The notes beneath the pieces are model-generated. The model searched no databases. It was not told the DNA's origin and was given only the letters and a program-made list of their open reading frames with translations. The translations under genes were made by a program, and so were the position numbers. This document shows, piece after piece, positions 35,727 through 49,721 of a stretch of 64,000 nt of DNA. This stretch comes from Punica granatum (taxonomy: Eukaryota > Streptophyta > Magnoliopsida > Myrtales > Lythraceae). The first letter of the stretch is position 1; each line of letters begins with the position of its first letter. The DNA is taken from contig NC_045129.1 in NCBI RefSeq assembly GCF_007655135.1, positions 27,067,391-27,131,390 on the forward strand. The letters are read 5' to 3'.

Positions 35727-38700
35727 TGTGCGCACCCGAATTTCAACTCGTCGGGGCACACCTGTGCGAAGGCCTATGCAACGCGGCTTGGGAGTGTCCA
35801 CCTTCTCGGGGATGCGCGACGGACGCACGTGGGAAGGAGTCGCCACTTGCCATTTTACGACCCGAAGGTCGAGGGCCGGCAAGTTACTCAGGTCTAGGGG
35901 TACGGGGTACACCTAAATGCTAAGGCAATGGTTGTGCGGAATCGGAAATTCCGAATTCGGGGGTTCTATTACGTGCGGGCCTATATCCCGCACGCCCTTT
36001 CGGTACTCTAGCTTGCTAGGCTTGCCATTTCGTTTATTTACCGCGTGATCTAGAGTTGCACTCGACTCGCCCGTTTTGACACCGTAAATTCGATGAATTG
36101 ATCAAGTTGGGCCAAGAGTCCGAAAGATGAGTAGGCTTGTGCATCGAGGAGTCGGTTCACTATCTTAGTGTTACAGTTCATCGAACCGTGATGGTCGATT
36201 CCCTGCGTGAACTGAAACCACGAGTATCCAAGCTTACTCACCCTTTGGTGGCGATAGACCAACTTAACCGATCCTGCACTCGGACCTCTCGCTCACCGAT
36301 CGGGGATCCTTACAAGTAGATGAATGAACATACAAATAAAATCCTCGCAATGTACACTCGAATAATTACAAAGTACAACTGAATAAAATAAATGAATCCC
36401 GATCGGTTTGCATTGGGCCAATATTCCGCTCCGGCTCACCGTGTGTTTTGAATGACCTATAAGTAAATTAAGACAACGCGGGCTCAAAGAGCCGGGGGTC
36501 GGGTCCGATCGGACCGACGGTATGTTGGAGAACCGATTGGTTCCCACTGTAACCATTGGACCGATCGAGCTCCCGGGTGATATCTAAATGCGTTTCACAC
36601 ATCCAATCCAAATTGCCTTTCACATAGGCCACATTTGGAGTGTGATGGTGACTCGAGGCTAGATCCCATTCCGCACTCGGGTTGCACGCGCTCAGTGAAT
36701 TAGGAAGCGTTGGACCTCGTGTTCGATGATTTGGGGCGTTGGACCCTGTGCAACACGTAACCTATGGGCTCGGGCCCGAACCGCAATAAATCATCATAGG
36801 CAAGGATAAAACAGAAGAAAACTGATAAAACTGACATAACACAGACAATAACTGACAACTATCGGTGAATACGGACAAGTGGTGTATTAAGTCGAATGTA
36901 CGTGATTTAATCAGTTATTAACCGGGGTTGATTAGCAAACAATGTATCTAACCTAGGCAAACGTAGAGGGCGGGCTAGGATATGGTTCTAAGCCAATTAT
37001 ATGTGTGAATTTGTTTTAGGACTCTTTATTCAGTTAAGTGTCGCTACGGTTTCACCGAATTAGCCAAACTCGTGTTTTGACTCTAGATTGGAATCTATCA
37101 TTCCGCCTATCCATTATCTAGTGTTTGATTAGGCCGAATGTATGACTAATCCGGTTGTTCGTGTTTTGTAACTGAAATAAAAATGCTCCCCACTGAATCT
37201 ACAATAGGAAGAAAGAAATACCGAAAACGAACGAAATTGGCCGCGCGAATGAAACTCGCACCCGAACGGGTTATCCTTTCTCGTTCATAGTTCTAAGTGT
37301 TTCCAAGTCCCTAAAGCCTAGGGTATCGGTGGATCACGGAATGACGACTATACCCTTGGATGATAAAAATTACAAGGTTCGGAAATAAATTGGAGATCGC
37401 GTCACACAAAGGAGTCTAAGAAGGACTCGCATGCTCCGACTCGGGCCACCTCAAATTGGGCCCAGACTCGAGTCATAGCACGTGAGTACTCGTTAGACAC
37501 CAATTCTATTCATGTTACGTGTCTCGATACTTTGAGATTGCGAAATTTTGGCGGAATAGGGCATTCATGCCGTTCCGTGAATCATCGATGCGTTTACAAA
37601 TTAATAGCCAATTTACCCAATTATTTAGTCCAAGTGATTTAGTTAACCGAGTAGTACGTCCCATTTACCCCGTTCGTGGAATTATTCGGCGGTTATCAAT
37701 TTGTATTACAACTACGGTTTAGTAGGTGGTTACCCGAAACTAATGCATCTAACGAGTAATTGATACATGATCAATGAATAGACGACAAGTACGATTACAA
37801 AGCAACTCTAAGGACCGATTTCCAAACGGAGGAAGAGACCGGTCTGGACTCGAGGAGAGCCACGGGACACTCGGTCACATCCCGAGGGAAGTAACCGAAT
37901 ATTTCCTTGGCTCGTCCCCGAATCTTGGACGGTCTCTTACGCCGATTTCAATCGTTTCTTACATTCACAACACGTCAATCAAAATAATAATGCACGTCTC
38001 GATTGTTTCGATACCGCCACGACCATAATCACACGAAATCACACAACGTGCACAAATGGACATATAAACGGAAATAACAAGGACGATATTAAATCATACG
38101 ATTGGGAAAACGTGAAAACATGGGAACCGACTCACTTTGGGCTTGGAGAGACCACCTTAGACCCGTGTGGTCCATAGGGACTCTCGGCCACACTCATTCA
38201 AGAGTGGCCGTGAGTCTTCACGGCTCACGCGAGTCAAGGGGAGCTCTCCAAACCCGATCTAAGCCTATTCCCACCATGCTAATACGTGGTACATGACAAA
38301 ACAGCGACAAAAGGGGGCGGGGACCGGCTAGCTACGAGGAAAAGGAGATGCCCTAGCCTCGGAAGAACCATGGGGGGTCACGGGTCGCCCCCTCAAGGCT
38401 AGACCGTGGGTCCCATGGTTCGGCCGTGACTTGGGATCTCTCCCGCCTCGACCTACATCGTCTCCCCTCATGAGATACACATTCATACAGCCTATGGACG
38501 TGATAGAGAAAGGAAATAAACGCGTGACGTTGTATGGCATGCATGGGACGTCCGGATCCAAAAAAAAAAAAAAGCTTTCACATGTCCCGAACCTTTAAAG
38601 CACGTAAACTCCTCATGCAAGTAAAGATCGAAGGTCCTAACTCGTCTAAGTTAAAAAGGGGTGTTACTTAGCCTCGTTGCAAGAGGAAAAGAGTCGGGGA

Positions 38701-40750
38701 CGCGGCCGTGGGAGTCGCTAGACTCGGCTGGAAGCTACGGACACTGAGCGACCCGGGTGGAGGTACAGCCGCGGCAGTCTCGGGAAAATGACTCGGCACG
38801 CTTGCTCCGACCACGGCACGATGCAAGATCGGGTTCGTTGGACTCCTAAGAGACGGATCTAGACGTTCGTAGATAGTCGTGAACGTGCCAAACCCTGAAC
38901 AAGCCCGAAATAGTGAGATAAAACTCGGTAAAAATCAAGTGGACCCGGTAAAGGAGAAATGGGTAGAACAATGGTTGTGCGCGGTTGATCAGCCCTCGGA
39001 CCGTGACCACCTTTTCACGGGGGAGGGTGAGGGTTGTGAGGAACCCTTTGAACTCGATGGCACGACTCGCCAAAGTCGTGGGAAGAAACGGCACGTGGTT
39101 GAGGTCCGGCGCGCGCGGCTAGAGACTCTCGGGACCCGATTGCACTTTCGGCTAGAACGTGATGATGGGGACCTAAAATGGAAAATCTAAGCCCGGAAAT
39201 GGACTTAGGGGATGGAAAATATGTAGGCTAGGGAGTTTGGTGATTTTTGGCTAGAGTCGGGTCGGGTGGTCACCAGAATACCGGGCGGTTTTCCGGTGGT
39301 TTCGGCCGGTTTTGGCCTTGGCAAGGGCCGGACGAGCTGGAGGGGAGGGCTGGAGTTTGAGAGGATTCTTGAGAGAGATTGACTTGAGAGAGAGTGGGAA
39401 TGAAGAAGTGATTAAGTTAGTGAGGCTTAGAGTTTATAAAGGGAGGCTTAATGGTGTGTTTTGGAGAAGCTAAGTGCGGTTTAGGGGGATTAAAGGGGCT
39501 GCCGAATTTTCTAAGGAGATTAGGGAGGGGAAAGTGTCATGTAGAGTGTGGGGAAAGGAAGGGAAAGAGTGATGGGTGTGATAGGAAGTGATAGGAAGTG
39601 AAAGAAGTGAGGGAAATTTGAATTGTGTGGTGGGGAGGGCTTGGAGCCGCCGAGATTGGAGATGGAGCCGACGGGGGAGGGTTTTAGCCGCGGCTAATTG
39701 CAGCCAGCCGAGCTTGAGGGGTTGAGCCGTGGCTTGGGGTTGAGCCGCGGCTTGACGGCTTGGCTTGGCTGATTTGTGAGTCCCATTCGATTGAGAGAAA
39801 AGCCGGAAAACGCTTGAAACTTGATTGAGCTCGCATCCGATTTCCGATGTCCAATTAATTTGTAGATTTGGAATGCTTGAATGACGAGGATTTGAATGAG
39901 CCTAATATCGCCATGCGTCGTGTGAACGAACGTTCGGGCGACTCGGCGCCTCGAGAGTCGGTTTTGTCCTGTTTGGACGTTCGGAGCGGAGTTTAGTGTC
40001 CCCCGGTCCCCGATTGCTCTTTGTGCGTCTTGACATTCGTTTCGGTGACCCTTCTGCCCCGTGGGGATCGTTGGCTCGTCATCCCCGGCCGAAGACCGTT
40101 GGCCCAGGAAGACCTAGGGACTTTTGACCGGGGCTTTCTCAGTGTTCCCTGAATGTCTTGAGGTGCTCGGGGATCGTTGTGGTCTCTGTTTTCCGTGGAC
40201 GTGCCTTGAAGGCTCGCCGGGAGACGTTCATGACCACTGAAACGTCCTTCGGGAAGCCGAATCGAGTTCCGGATGGTCATCTGAAGCTTGTTCCCCGACT
40301 TTGGTGGTCCGTGGGTGCCTGTAGGCCCGTTTTGGGGGGCCGTCTGCTTGTTAGTGGAGCGGGCCCCGGGAGCTCTGTCAGAAAAGGCGTCCGTGAGATA
40401 TCGGGGTGTCCCGACTCACGTGGTATGCCCCGGAAATGCGTCCGGACGTGTCGTTGGTCACTTTGGCGCCGAGGGGGATTTTTAGAGTCCCATATTGGGC
40501 ACCTTTCGGTGCTTCAGTGACTCGGTGATGAATAGTGCCACAGTGCCAACTCCGCTGTTTTTGGGGCTCTTTGCCTGTAAGCTCTTCCAACTGCTCTCTT
40601 CAGCTTTTCTAATGGACCCAGTTCTTCTCCTATTGTTCGTGTCTCCGTGGCCGCACGTTCGCCTCCGATTACCGGGTGATGAATAGTAACCCGGGCTTTG
40701 GTCGGGAGTCCTCGTGTGGGAAGCCGGTGGGCCAAAATGGGGTGCTGACA
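35727..40750 (-). mobile_element. 5' LTR of the LARD
   Basis: 5024 bp, starting tgtgcgcacccgaatttc and ending aaaatggggtgctgaca on the plus strand. It retains the 57 bp (39874-39930) deleted in the other LTR. It carries the TATA (39433-39438), the palindrome region (~36733), the hairpin series (37832-38430) and the PBS-like word (35836-35845). Confidence 0.9.
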
Positions 40751-43213
40751 TATACCAAACAGTTGAAAAGTGTCTTCAAACTCATTTCGCAAATCATCTG
40801 CTCTATACAAAACAACTTTTTGTATACAGACAACTTTTCAGTGGAAGTCCAAAAATGCCGGTTTCTCGGAGAAAAGTTAATTCCAAATATCAGATGTGCC
40901 AATGCCCCACAATCATACAGAGCACGAGCAGTGCTTCAGATTGTCTTTTGGAAGCCATACAGACACCCTGAATGACTTCCGAGCGACAAAACGGGCATAC
41001 CCCTCTTCGGAGGAGCATAACCGGAGACTAGTCTGATGGAATAACGGCAAATGAGGTTGACCCTGTATTGCCTCGGAAACTCCAGCGGACAGACGCAATT
41101 GGGCAAATCAGACAGCAAAACCCTTCACGGTTTCCCGAGTAACCTCCGAGGAGCACAAAAGGCAATTTTCAGTGAAAATCCATATTCGGAAGTCCTCTTT
41201 GGGGAAACTCGACACTGGATGCTTACCTTACACAATGCTAGCCTTCTCAAGGCTCAATGTGGAATCGTCGAAAGGAATCACACAACTCATCTAGACCCCC
41301 CGAGCAATGCTTTAAAGGTCTCAGATGCACTTTTCATATCCTTAGAGGCCCAATCTCGGCAAACAGAGATCACAGTGATCTCCGAATTGCCCAAGAAACT
41401 CAGAAAACAATCTGAGAAATCCAGTTTCGGCCTCCTAGGACATCTCCGGCTCCATATTTGCATTTATCGGCTTAAGGGTCAAGTGCCCGCATAATTTGAC
41501 AATTTATGTCAAAATGACCGACGTGGGATGCAGATACAAGATATGCTGTCAGAAGTGGATAACCTCGCTCTAAATGCATAAAAGGAGCAAAACTGGCTTC
41601 CGAGCCTCATACAGACATTTGGCAATTTCTCATGGAAAATGCCAATCTCGAACTCATTAAATCTGTTTCCTCGTGTATATCAATAATTCAACATTCAGTT
41701 CGAACCACGAGCCTCGAATGCGCGATCAATCGGGACCCGAGCTTTTTCCCGGTTTCACCTCTTCGGTTGTGGGACCCATGGGATGCCCAAGATGAGTCAC
41801 CCTTTGCTCTATAAGCTTCTTCTTCTTCTTCAATGCAAGAAGCCAACTTGCACTTTTGCATGAAAATATCCAAGAAGTTTGAAGACAACACTCAAGCCTT
41901 CATCAATGTTCATCAATGCTCTTGGCTCTTCCACATGAAGGATACTTGGCTCACATTCATCCTCATTCTCATTAAGTGGCCGAAATTTGCTAAGCATGGG
42001 GGTTAAGAGCACTTGCTTTTTGCTAATTGTGTCATTAGCTTTGCCTATAAATTGCCCAAAGTGATTAAGTTAATCACTCCCCTTCTTGCACACTCTCTCC
42101 AAGCTTTCTCCCTCAAGAAAAGCTCTCAACTCCATAGCCAAAACTAGAAAGCTTCAACACTTCAAAACCAAGAGAGAAAAACCGAAGAAAACCCGAAGAA
42201 AGCTTTGAGTCCTTAAGTCGGAAGCCGATGTTCATCATCCCGACTTAAGTTCAAAAATTCTCAAATTCCATGGACTACATGTTTTGGACCCTTGGAGTTC
42301 AGTGGTGAACTTGGTTTTTTTATTTGAGCACTTTAAGTTATGATTTCGGGTGTATTTTAGGCTTTGGAGTTCATCCCGTGCTCTCGGGTGAATAGTGGCA
42401 GTCGCCTGCCGCGCGCCCTACGTGCCCGCACGCCTGACGTCCTCCCGCGAACCCATCCTTTCCGAACGTGCATCCTTTGCACCCGAGCACCCTTCCAAGC
42501 GTTGAGTCACCCAACTCTCAAACTCTTCCCCGACTCTTTCCTGGCATCCCGAGGCTAAGTAGAACATTCTCGACTTAGAGGAGTTAGGGCCTTTTATATT
42601 TTTTGCATGGCTATGGAGTGATATGGAGTATAAGACATATTCCATATGCAAGATTTAATTTTTATTCATTTTCACGTTATATTATGCATGCTCGTCATCA
42701 TATAACATGTTAGCATGTCGGGAAACATTTGGATCGTCACTCGGAAGACCTTTCCGACCCGAAATAAGCAAATGAGCTCTCGGGTTTGCCTTAAGAAGAG
42801 TTAACCGAGACTTTGCTTGCTTTCCTAGGGGTAAGAACGACCTTCTTAGCCCGATCCAAGTTCGATTCCCGAGTTTTCTCATGTTTTCTTACATGCATGA
42901 AGTCGATATTATTTTATCGATTCCTTAAATAACTTGTTTGTGCATGTTTGCATATTCGAATGCGTTATTCAAATCATGGCAATATCGACTTCCGTTTAAT
43001 CGTGTCATTTATCATGTTTGTCGTTTAAGCATGCGAGAAATGATTCGAAACGAGACGGGGAAACCTCGTGGAACCCCATTCGGGCCTTGGGACCTCTCGG
43101 CTATCTCCAAGGAGAAGTGACCGAGAGCCTCTTAGACTCGTACAGGTTGCATGAGGCTTCCTCTTCCCGTTATGAGTCCGTTCTCGGCTTTCGTGTAATT
43201 TGCAATTTACATT
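40751..43213 (+). mobile_element. LTR D, part 2
   Basis: After the tatac target duplication copy it continues LTR D exactly where part 1 stopped ('caaac...gaaaagtgtcttcaaa'). It runs through a TATA box (42046-42053, tataaatt) and the hairpin region (43060-43170) until it is broken by the LTR of the coding element at 43214. The remainder of D is expected beyond the right edge. Confidence 0.85.
42046..42053 (+). promoter_or_regulatory. TATA box of LTR D
   Basis: tataaatt within 'tttgcctataaattgccc', followed by a CT-rich leader at 42085-42130. It sits at the same relative place as in LTRs A and E. Confidence 0.55.
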
Positions 43214-46200
43214 TGTGCGCACCCGAATTTAATCTCGTCGAGGCACGCATGCACGAAGCCTATGCAACGCGGCTCGGGAGTGTCCACCTTCCCGGGGACG
43301 CGCGACGGATGCACGTGAGAAGGAGTCACCACTTACTGTTTACGACCCGTAGGTCGAGGGCCGTTGAGTCGCCCGGGTCTAGGGGCACGGGGTACACCTA
43401 AATACTAAGGCAATGGTCATGCGGAACCGAAAATTTCGAATTGGGGTTCTATTACATGCGGGCCTATATCCCGCATGCCCTTTCGGTACTCTAGTTTGCT
43501 AGGCTTGCCGTTTAGTTTATTTACCGCGTGATTTAGGGTTGCACTTGATTTGCCCGTTTTGACACCGTAAAATCGATGAATTGATCAAGTTGGGCCAAGA
43601 ATCCGGAAGATGAGTAGGCTTGCGTGTCGAGGAATCGGTTCACTATCTTAGCGTTATAGTTCATCGAACCGTGATGGTCGATTCCCTGCGCGAACCGAAA
43701 CCGCGAGTATTCGAGCTTACTCATCTCTTGGTAACAATAGACCGACTTGACCGGTTCGACACTCGAACCTCTTGCTCGCCGATCGGGGATCCTTACAAAT
43801 GAATGAGTGAATGTACAAATAAAATCCTCACAATGTTCTCTCGAATAATTACAAAAATGTAACTAAATAAGTGAATGGATCCCCGATCGGTTTGCATTGG
43901 GCCAATATTCCGCTCCGGCTCACTGTGTGTTTTTGAATAACCGATAAACAAATTAAGGCAAAACGGGCTCAAGGAGCCGGGGGTCGGGTCCGATCGTTCC
44001 GACGGTTTGTAGGAGAACCGGTTGATTCCCACTGTAATCGTTGGACCGATCGAGCTCCCGGGTAATATCTAAACACATTTCACACATCCAATCCAAATTG
44101 CCTTCCACATAGGCCATGTTTGGAGTGTAATGGTGACTCGAGGCTAGATCCCATTCCGTACTCGGGTTGCACGCGCTCGGTGAGTTATGAGGCGTTGGAC
44201 ATCGTGTTCGATGATTCGGGGCCGTTGGACCCCGTGCAATACGTAACCTATGGGCCCAAGCCCGAACCGCAATAAATCATCATAGGCAAGAATAAAACAA
44301 AAGAAAACTGATAAAACTGATGCAATACAGACAACAACTGACAACTATCGGTGAATACAGACAAGTGGTGTATTAAGTCAAATGTACGTGATTTAGTTAG
44401 TTATTAATCGGGGTTGATTAACAAACAGTGTGTCTAGCCTAGGCAAACATAGAGGGTGGACTGGAATAGGGTTCTAAGCCGGTTACATGGGTGGATTTAT
44501 TTTAGAACTCTTATTCGATTAAGCGTCACTGCGGTTTCACCGAATTAACCAAACTTGTGTCTTGACTCTAGATTGGAATCTAATACTCCGCCTATCCATT
44601 ATCAAATGTTTGTTTAGGTCAAGTGCACGATTAATCCGGTTCTTCATGTTTTGCAACTAAAATAAAGGGTTCACCACTGAATCTACGATGGGAAGATAGA
44701 AACACCGAAAATGAACGGAATGGGCCGTGCAAATGAAACTTGCGCCCGAGCGGGTGGCCCTCTTCGTTCGTAGATCGAGGTGTTTCCAACTTCCTAACGC
44801 CTAGGGTATCGATGAATCACGGAATGACGGTTATGCCCTTGGACGATAAAATTGCAATGTTCGGATATAAATTGGAGATCGCGTGACACGAAGGAGTCTA
44901 AGAAGGACGCGCACACCCCGACTCGAGCAGCCTCAAATCGGGCCCGGACTCGAGTCATAGCATGTGAGTACTCGCTAGACGTCAATTCTATTCGTGTTAC
45001 GTGTCTCGGTATTTTGAAATTGTGAGCTTTTAATGGAAAAGAGCATCCTCGCTGTTCCGTGAATCATCGATGCGATTACGAATTAATATTCAATTCATCC
45101 AATTACTTGGTCCAAGTGACTTAATTAGCCAAATGAGACGTCTCCTTTTCTCCCCATTTTGTGGGATTATTCGACAATTACCGATTTGCGTCACAACTAC
45201 GGGTTCAATGGGCATTTATCCGCAACTAATACGTCTAGTAAATAATTGATGCGTGGTCGACAATTAAATGGAGAGCACAATCACAAACAATTCCAAGAGC
45301 CGACTTCCAAACGGAGGAGGAGGCCGACCTAGACTCGAGGATAGCCACGGGACACTCGGTCACGTCCCGAAGAAAGTGACCGAACATTTCCTTGGCTCCT
45401 CCCCGGGTCTTAGGTGGCCTCTTGCGCCGATTTCAATTGTTTCTTGCATACCCAACACGACAATTATGATGATAACACATATTTTAGTTACCTCCATACC
45501 GCCACGATCATAATTACATGAAATCATACAAACGTGCACGAACGAGACATTTAAACGGAAACAACGAGACGGTCTTGACTCAAATGATAACGAAATAAAT
45601 AAAACACGGGAGCCGACCCGTCTCGAGGTGGAAGAAAAACTCCCGGACTCGTGTGGTCCAAGGAAGCTCTCGGCCACATTCCTCCAAGGGTGGCCGTGAG
45701 CTTCCGTGACTCACACGAGTCGGGAGGGTTTCTCCGGCCCCGATTCGGATCTTTTCCCGTCATGCTATCACGTCACATGCGATTGACGGTAAAAATACAT
45801 AGGAACCAACCCGTTCCCGAAAAGAGAGACTACCCTAGCCCCGGGTAGGCCAAGGGAGCTCACGGGTCTCTCCCTAGGGGTTAGACCGTGAGTCCCGTGG
45901 CTCAACCGTGGCCATGGGAGTCTCTCCCGTTTGGGTCCGAGCCTTTTCCCGTCATGGCACGCAAACTTGAGCATCATATGGACATGGCATGGTTATGTGA
46001 ACGAATATAACGGCGTACGTTGCATGGAAATGCATGGGAAATGTGGATCCGAAAGAAAAACGTGATCTTTCATGCATTCCGGGTCTTTAAAACACATAAA
46101 CACTTCGTACAAGTAAAGATCGAAGATTCTAACTTGTCTAGGTCGTAAAGGAATAGCCTCGATGTACGAGGAAAAGAGTCGGGGAAGCGGCCTTGAGAGT

Positions 46201-48215
46201 CGCGAGACTCGGCTTGGAGCTACGGGTGGAATGACCCGAGAGAGGTGCAGCCGCGGCAGTCTCGGGAAAACGGGTCGGCACGCTTGCTCCAGCCACGGCA
46301 CGGTGTGAGATCAGGTTCGTTGGACTCCTAAGAGGCAAATCTAGATGACCGTGGGCAGATCCGAACGTGCCAAGCCCTGGACAAACCAGAAACAGTGAGA
46401 AGAAGTTCGGAATGAACACAAAGAACCCGGTAAGAGAAAAATGGTGAAACGGTGGTTGTGCACGGTTGATCGGCCCTCGGACCGTGACCACCTCTTCTCG
46501 GGGGAGGGAGAGGGTTGTGAGGAACTCTTTGAACGAGATGGCACGACTCGGCAAGGTCGTGGGAGAAATCGGCACGCGTGGAGGGCTCGGTGCGCACTCG
46601 GTATCGTCTAGGGACCCGATTGCTCTTGTGGCTGGAACGTGATGTTAGGGACCTCAAATGGAAAAACTAAGCTCGAAAATGGACTTAGAGGGTGGGAAAT
46701 ATGTAGGCTAGGGAGTTTGATGATTTTTGGCTTAAGTCGGGTCGGGTGGTCACCGAAATACCGGGTGGTTTTCCGATGATTTTGGCCGGTTTTGGCCTTG
46801 GCAAGGGCTGGACGGAAACGTGGGAGTGGGCTGGAGTTTAAGAGGATTTTGGAGAGAGATTGGCTTGAGAGAGAGGGAGAATGAAGAAGTGATTAGAGTT
46901 AATTGTGAATAGGGCTTTATAGGCTCGATTAAGGGAAATTAAGTGCGGTTAGAGAGCCTAAGTGAGGGCTGCCGAAAATTTGATGGAGGTTAGGGAGGGG
47001 TTTGGGTCATGTTGAGTGTAGGGGAAGCAAGAGGTTGTGTGATGGGGAGTGATGGGAGGTGATGGATGTAAGTGTGTAAGAAGGATTTCAAATTTGTGGT
47101 GGAGGGAAAAAGGAGAGGAGTTGGAGCCGCCGGCCAAGGGGATTAGCCGCGGCTTGGGGCGGTCAAATCGAAGCCATGGGTTTGAGCCGCGGCTTGGGGT
47201 TGAACCATGGCTTAACGGCTTGGCTTGGCTGAGCTGTGGGTCCCATTCGGTTAAGAGAAAAGCCGGAAAAAGCTTCAGACTCGATTGAACGCGCATCCGA
47301 TCTCCAATGTCCGATTAATTCATGAATTTGGAATGCTTGAACGAAGAGGATTTGAATGAGGCTAATATCACCATACGTCGTGTGAAAGAATGTTCGGGCG
47401 CCTCGGCACCTCGAGGGCCGGTTTTGCCCTGTTCGGACGTTCGGAGTGGAGTTCCATGCCCCCGGTCCCCGATTGCTCTTTGTGCATCTTGATATTCGTT
47501 TCGGTGACCCTTTTTGCCCTGTGGGAGATCATTGGCTCGTCGCCTCCGGCCGAAGACCGTTAGCCCGGGAAGGCTTAGGGACTTGTGACCGAGGTTTTCT
47601 CAGTGCTCGCTGAATGTCTCGAGGTGTTCGGGAATCGTTGCGATCTCTGTTTTCCGTGAATGTGCCCCGAAGATTCACCGGGAGGCGTTGGCTACCACTG
47701 AAATGTCATTCGAGGAGCCCCGTAAAGTTCCGAAAGGTCGTCTGAGACTCGTTCCACGACCCCAGTGGTCCCTGGGTGCCTGTAGGCCCGTTTTGGGGTG
47801 CTGTTTACTTGTCAGTGGGTCGGGCTTCTCGGAGCCTCGTCAGAAAAGGCGTCCGTGAGAGATCAGAGGCGTCCCGGCTTAAGCGGTATTCCCCCGAAAT
47901 GCGCCCGGACGTGTCGTTGGTCACTTTGGCACTGAGAAGGATTTTTAGAGTCCCATATTGGGTACCTTTCGGTGCTTCGGTGATTCGGTGATGAATAGTG
48001 CCACAGTGCCAGCCCCGCTATTTTTCGGGGTTCTTTGCTTGTAAGTTCTTCTAACTGCTCTCTTCTGCTTTTCTAATGGACCCAGCTCTTCTCCTGTCGT
48101 TCATGACTCTGTGACCGCACGTTCGCCTTCGATTGCCAGGTGATGAATAGTAACCCGGGCTTTGATCGGGGATCCTCGTGTTAGGAAGCCTGTGAGCCAA
48201 AATGGGGTGCTGACA
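43214..48215 (-). mobile_element. 3' LTR of the coding element
   Basis: 5002 bp, from tgtgcgcacccgaattta to aaaatggggtgctgaca. It is of the same subfamily as the LARD LTRs, with a TATA at 46916-46921 (minus) and hairpins at 45315-45425 and 45666-45705. It also has the palindrome (ggggccgttggacccc, ~44218). Confidence 0.9.
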
Positions 48216-48230
48216 GCTTGCCCCTCTTTG
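48216..48230 (-). other. Polypurine tract of the coding element
   Basis: gcttgcccctctttg, reading caaagaggggcaagc on the sense strand, directly upstream of the 3' LTR. Confidence 0.85.
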
Positions 48231-48365
48231 GTTGACTGCTCGGTTAGAGGATGTAGCCAAAGATTATAAGAAGCTCCCCCTTTTTGGGCCCGGCGACAGC
48301 TCTGATACCGTTCCTCCCCCCATGGCTGCTCGTACCTTGCTTGGACATGTCGGGATATTGCGCTG

Positions 48366-48690
48366 GAAATTAAGACCGGGATGGACCCGAAAGAAACCAG
48401 GATAGACCTGAACAAGGAATTCAAAGCCGGGACGGACCCGAAAGAGCCAGGATAGACCTGAACAAAGAATTTAAAGCCGGGATGGACCCGAAGGAGCCAG
48501 GATAGACCTGAACAGAAATTTAAAGCCGAGATGGACCCGAAGGAGCCAGGATAGACTTGAACAGAAATTTAAAGTCGGGATGGACCCGAAGGAGCCAGGA
48601 TAGACTTGAACAGAAATTTAAAGCCGGGATGGACTCGAAGGAGCCAGGATGGACCTGAACAAAAATTTAAAGCCGGGATGGACCTGAGAC
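48366..48690 (-). repeat. 49-bp tandem array in 3' UTR
   Basis: Six to seven copies of a ~49-bp unit containing gggatggacccgaaggagcc and aggatagacctgaacagaaa. The unit is unrelated to the 28/29-bp, 18-bp and 19-bp units of the other elements, although it occupies the same place next to the PPT. Confidence 0.9.
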
Positions 48691-49721
48691 ACTTGCTCGG
48701 GGATCGCGTAAAGCATCAGGCGACGTGGTTTGTTTGGCATTTGGTCTGGACCACCTTTTGCACGGTGACTGATGGTGACCTCCTATTGTTGTCCTCCTTT
48801 GAACACAGTTGGTTTGGGCGGTGTGGCGCATCCCTCGACGATTTCCGGTGCCTCGAGAACATGGCTTGCCGCGTGAGTCAGACATGAAGCCGTCGGCGGG
48901 GAGCATCCCTTGGGGTTCCTGATCGTACCTGTACGTGGGAAAGAGAAGCCTACAAAGGATGTTAGCCGCGTGAAATCGTTTAGACTACGACGCGTAAAGG
49001 AATCTATGTAAAGACGTGTTGGGGACATGATATCGGTGGCCATTTGGAAGGCGGCCGTGTCCTTATCGGAGAATAGCTTTTCTGAGACGGATAACCCGTA
49101 GAATTATGTGCATAAAGGTAATGGGAGGGATCTTATGGGATCTTCCAGATCAAGGATACGTCGATTCGACCCCATTCCGGGGCGAGTCTCGAGCCTGGAG
49201 AGTCGAAGAGAGTTTGCTTGCGTCGGAGAACGCCGAACCACTACTTGGTGTAGCTCCACGGAGAAGTGTCGCTGTTCTTTCGTGGTCGAGCCGACATTGT
49301 CCCCTAACTTTTGCCTAGGACGCAAGATGCGTGATAACCTAGCGGGGTATTTAATTTGATTTTTTCACATGAATGCTCACCTTTTGCTACAATCCCCCGT
49401 GTTTGGGCGAGATCGCACCCCTCGGGCCCTCTAACTTTTGCCTAGGCCGCCTCGAAGAGGTTTTCGACCTAGCAAGGAAATGATTTATGCTCTCCTTTTG
49501 CCGCGACCCCCCTTTGCGGGATTTTAAGTCGTGCCACTCGTTCCCTTGCTTTTGCCTAGGCTGCCTCGAAGAGGTTTTCGACCTAGCGGGAGATTATTTT
49601 TTCTCTCAAGAAGGTTTTGTATTGGACAAATGGCGGGAATTGGCATCCGCGCATGTGAACGAAAATGTTTTACAAATGAAACGGGCGCGAAACTCGGCGA
49701 ATGAAAAGCGAATACAAGTGC
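48691..49721 (-). other. 3' untranslated region of the coding element
   Basis: About 1 kb between the pol stop and the 49-bp array. At 49300-49610 it holds three diverged units of ~115-125 bp marked by cttttgcctagg (49308, 49435, 49549) and cttttgc(t/c)(a/g)c (49381, 49494). The same units are in the LARD (31850-32050) and in X and Y. No coding frame is recognisable here. Confidence 0.65.

Larger units (their letters stand above)
24551..40750 (-). mobile_element. Complete non-autonomous LARD-like Ogre element
   Basis: A 16.2-kb element on the minus strand: 5' LTR 35727-40750, primer binding site, internal region 29527-35726, polypurine tract, 3' LTR 24551-29526, bounded by a 5-bp target duplication inside LTR D. 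The 6.2-kb internal region has no gag, protease, RT or integrase. It keeps the leader, a decayed ORF1 C-terminus and 3' UTR blocks shared with the coding element at 43214-59888. It thus fits a large retrotransposon derivative that would need proteins from a coding relative. LTRs aligned by eye differ at about 11 of the terminal ~255 positions and less elsewhere, so it is not very recent. Confidence 0.88.
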
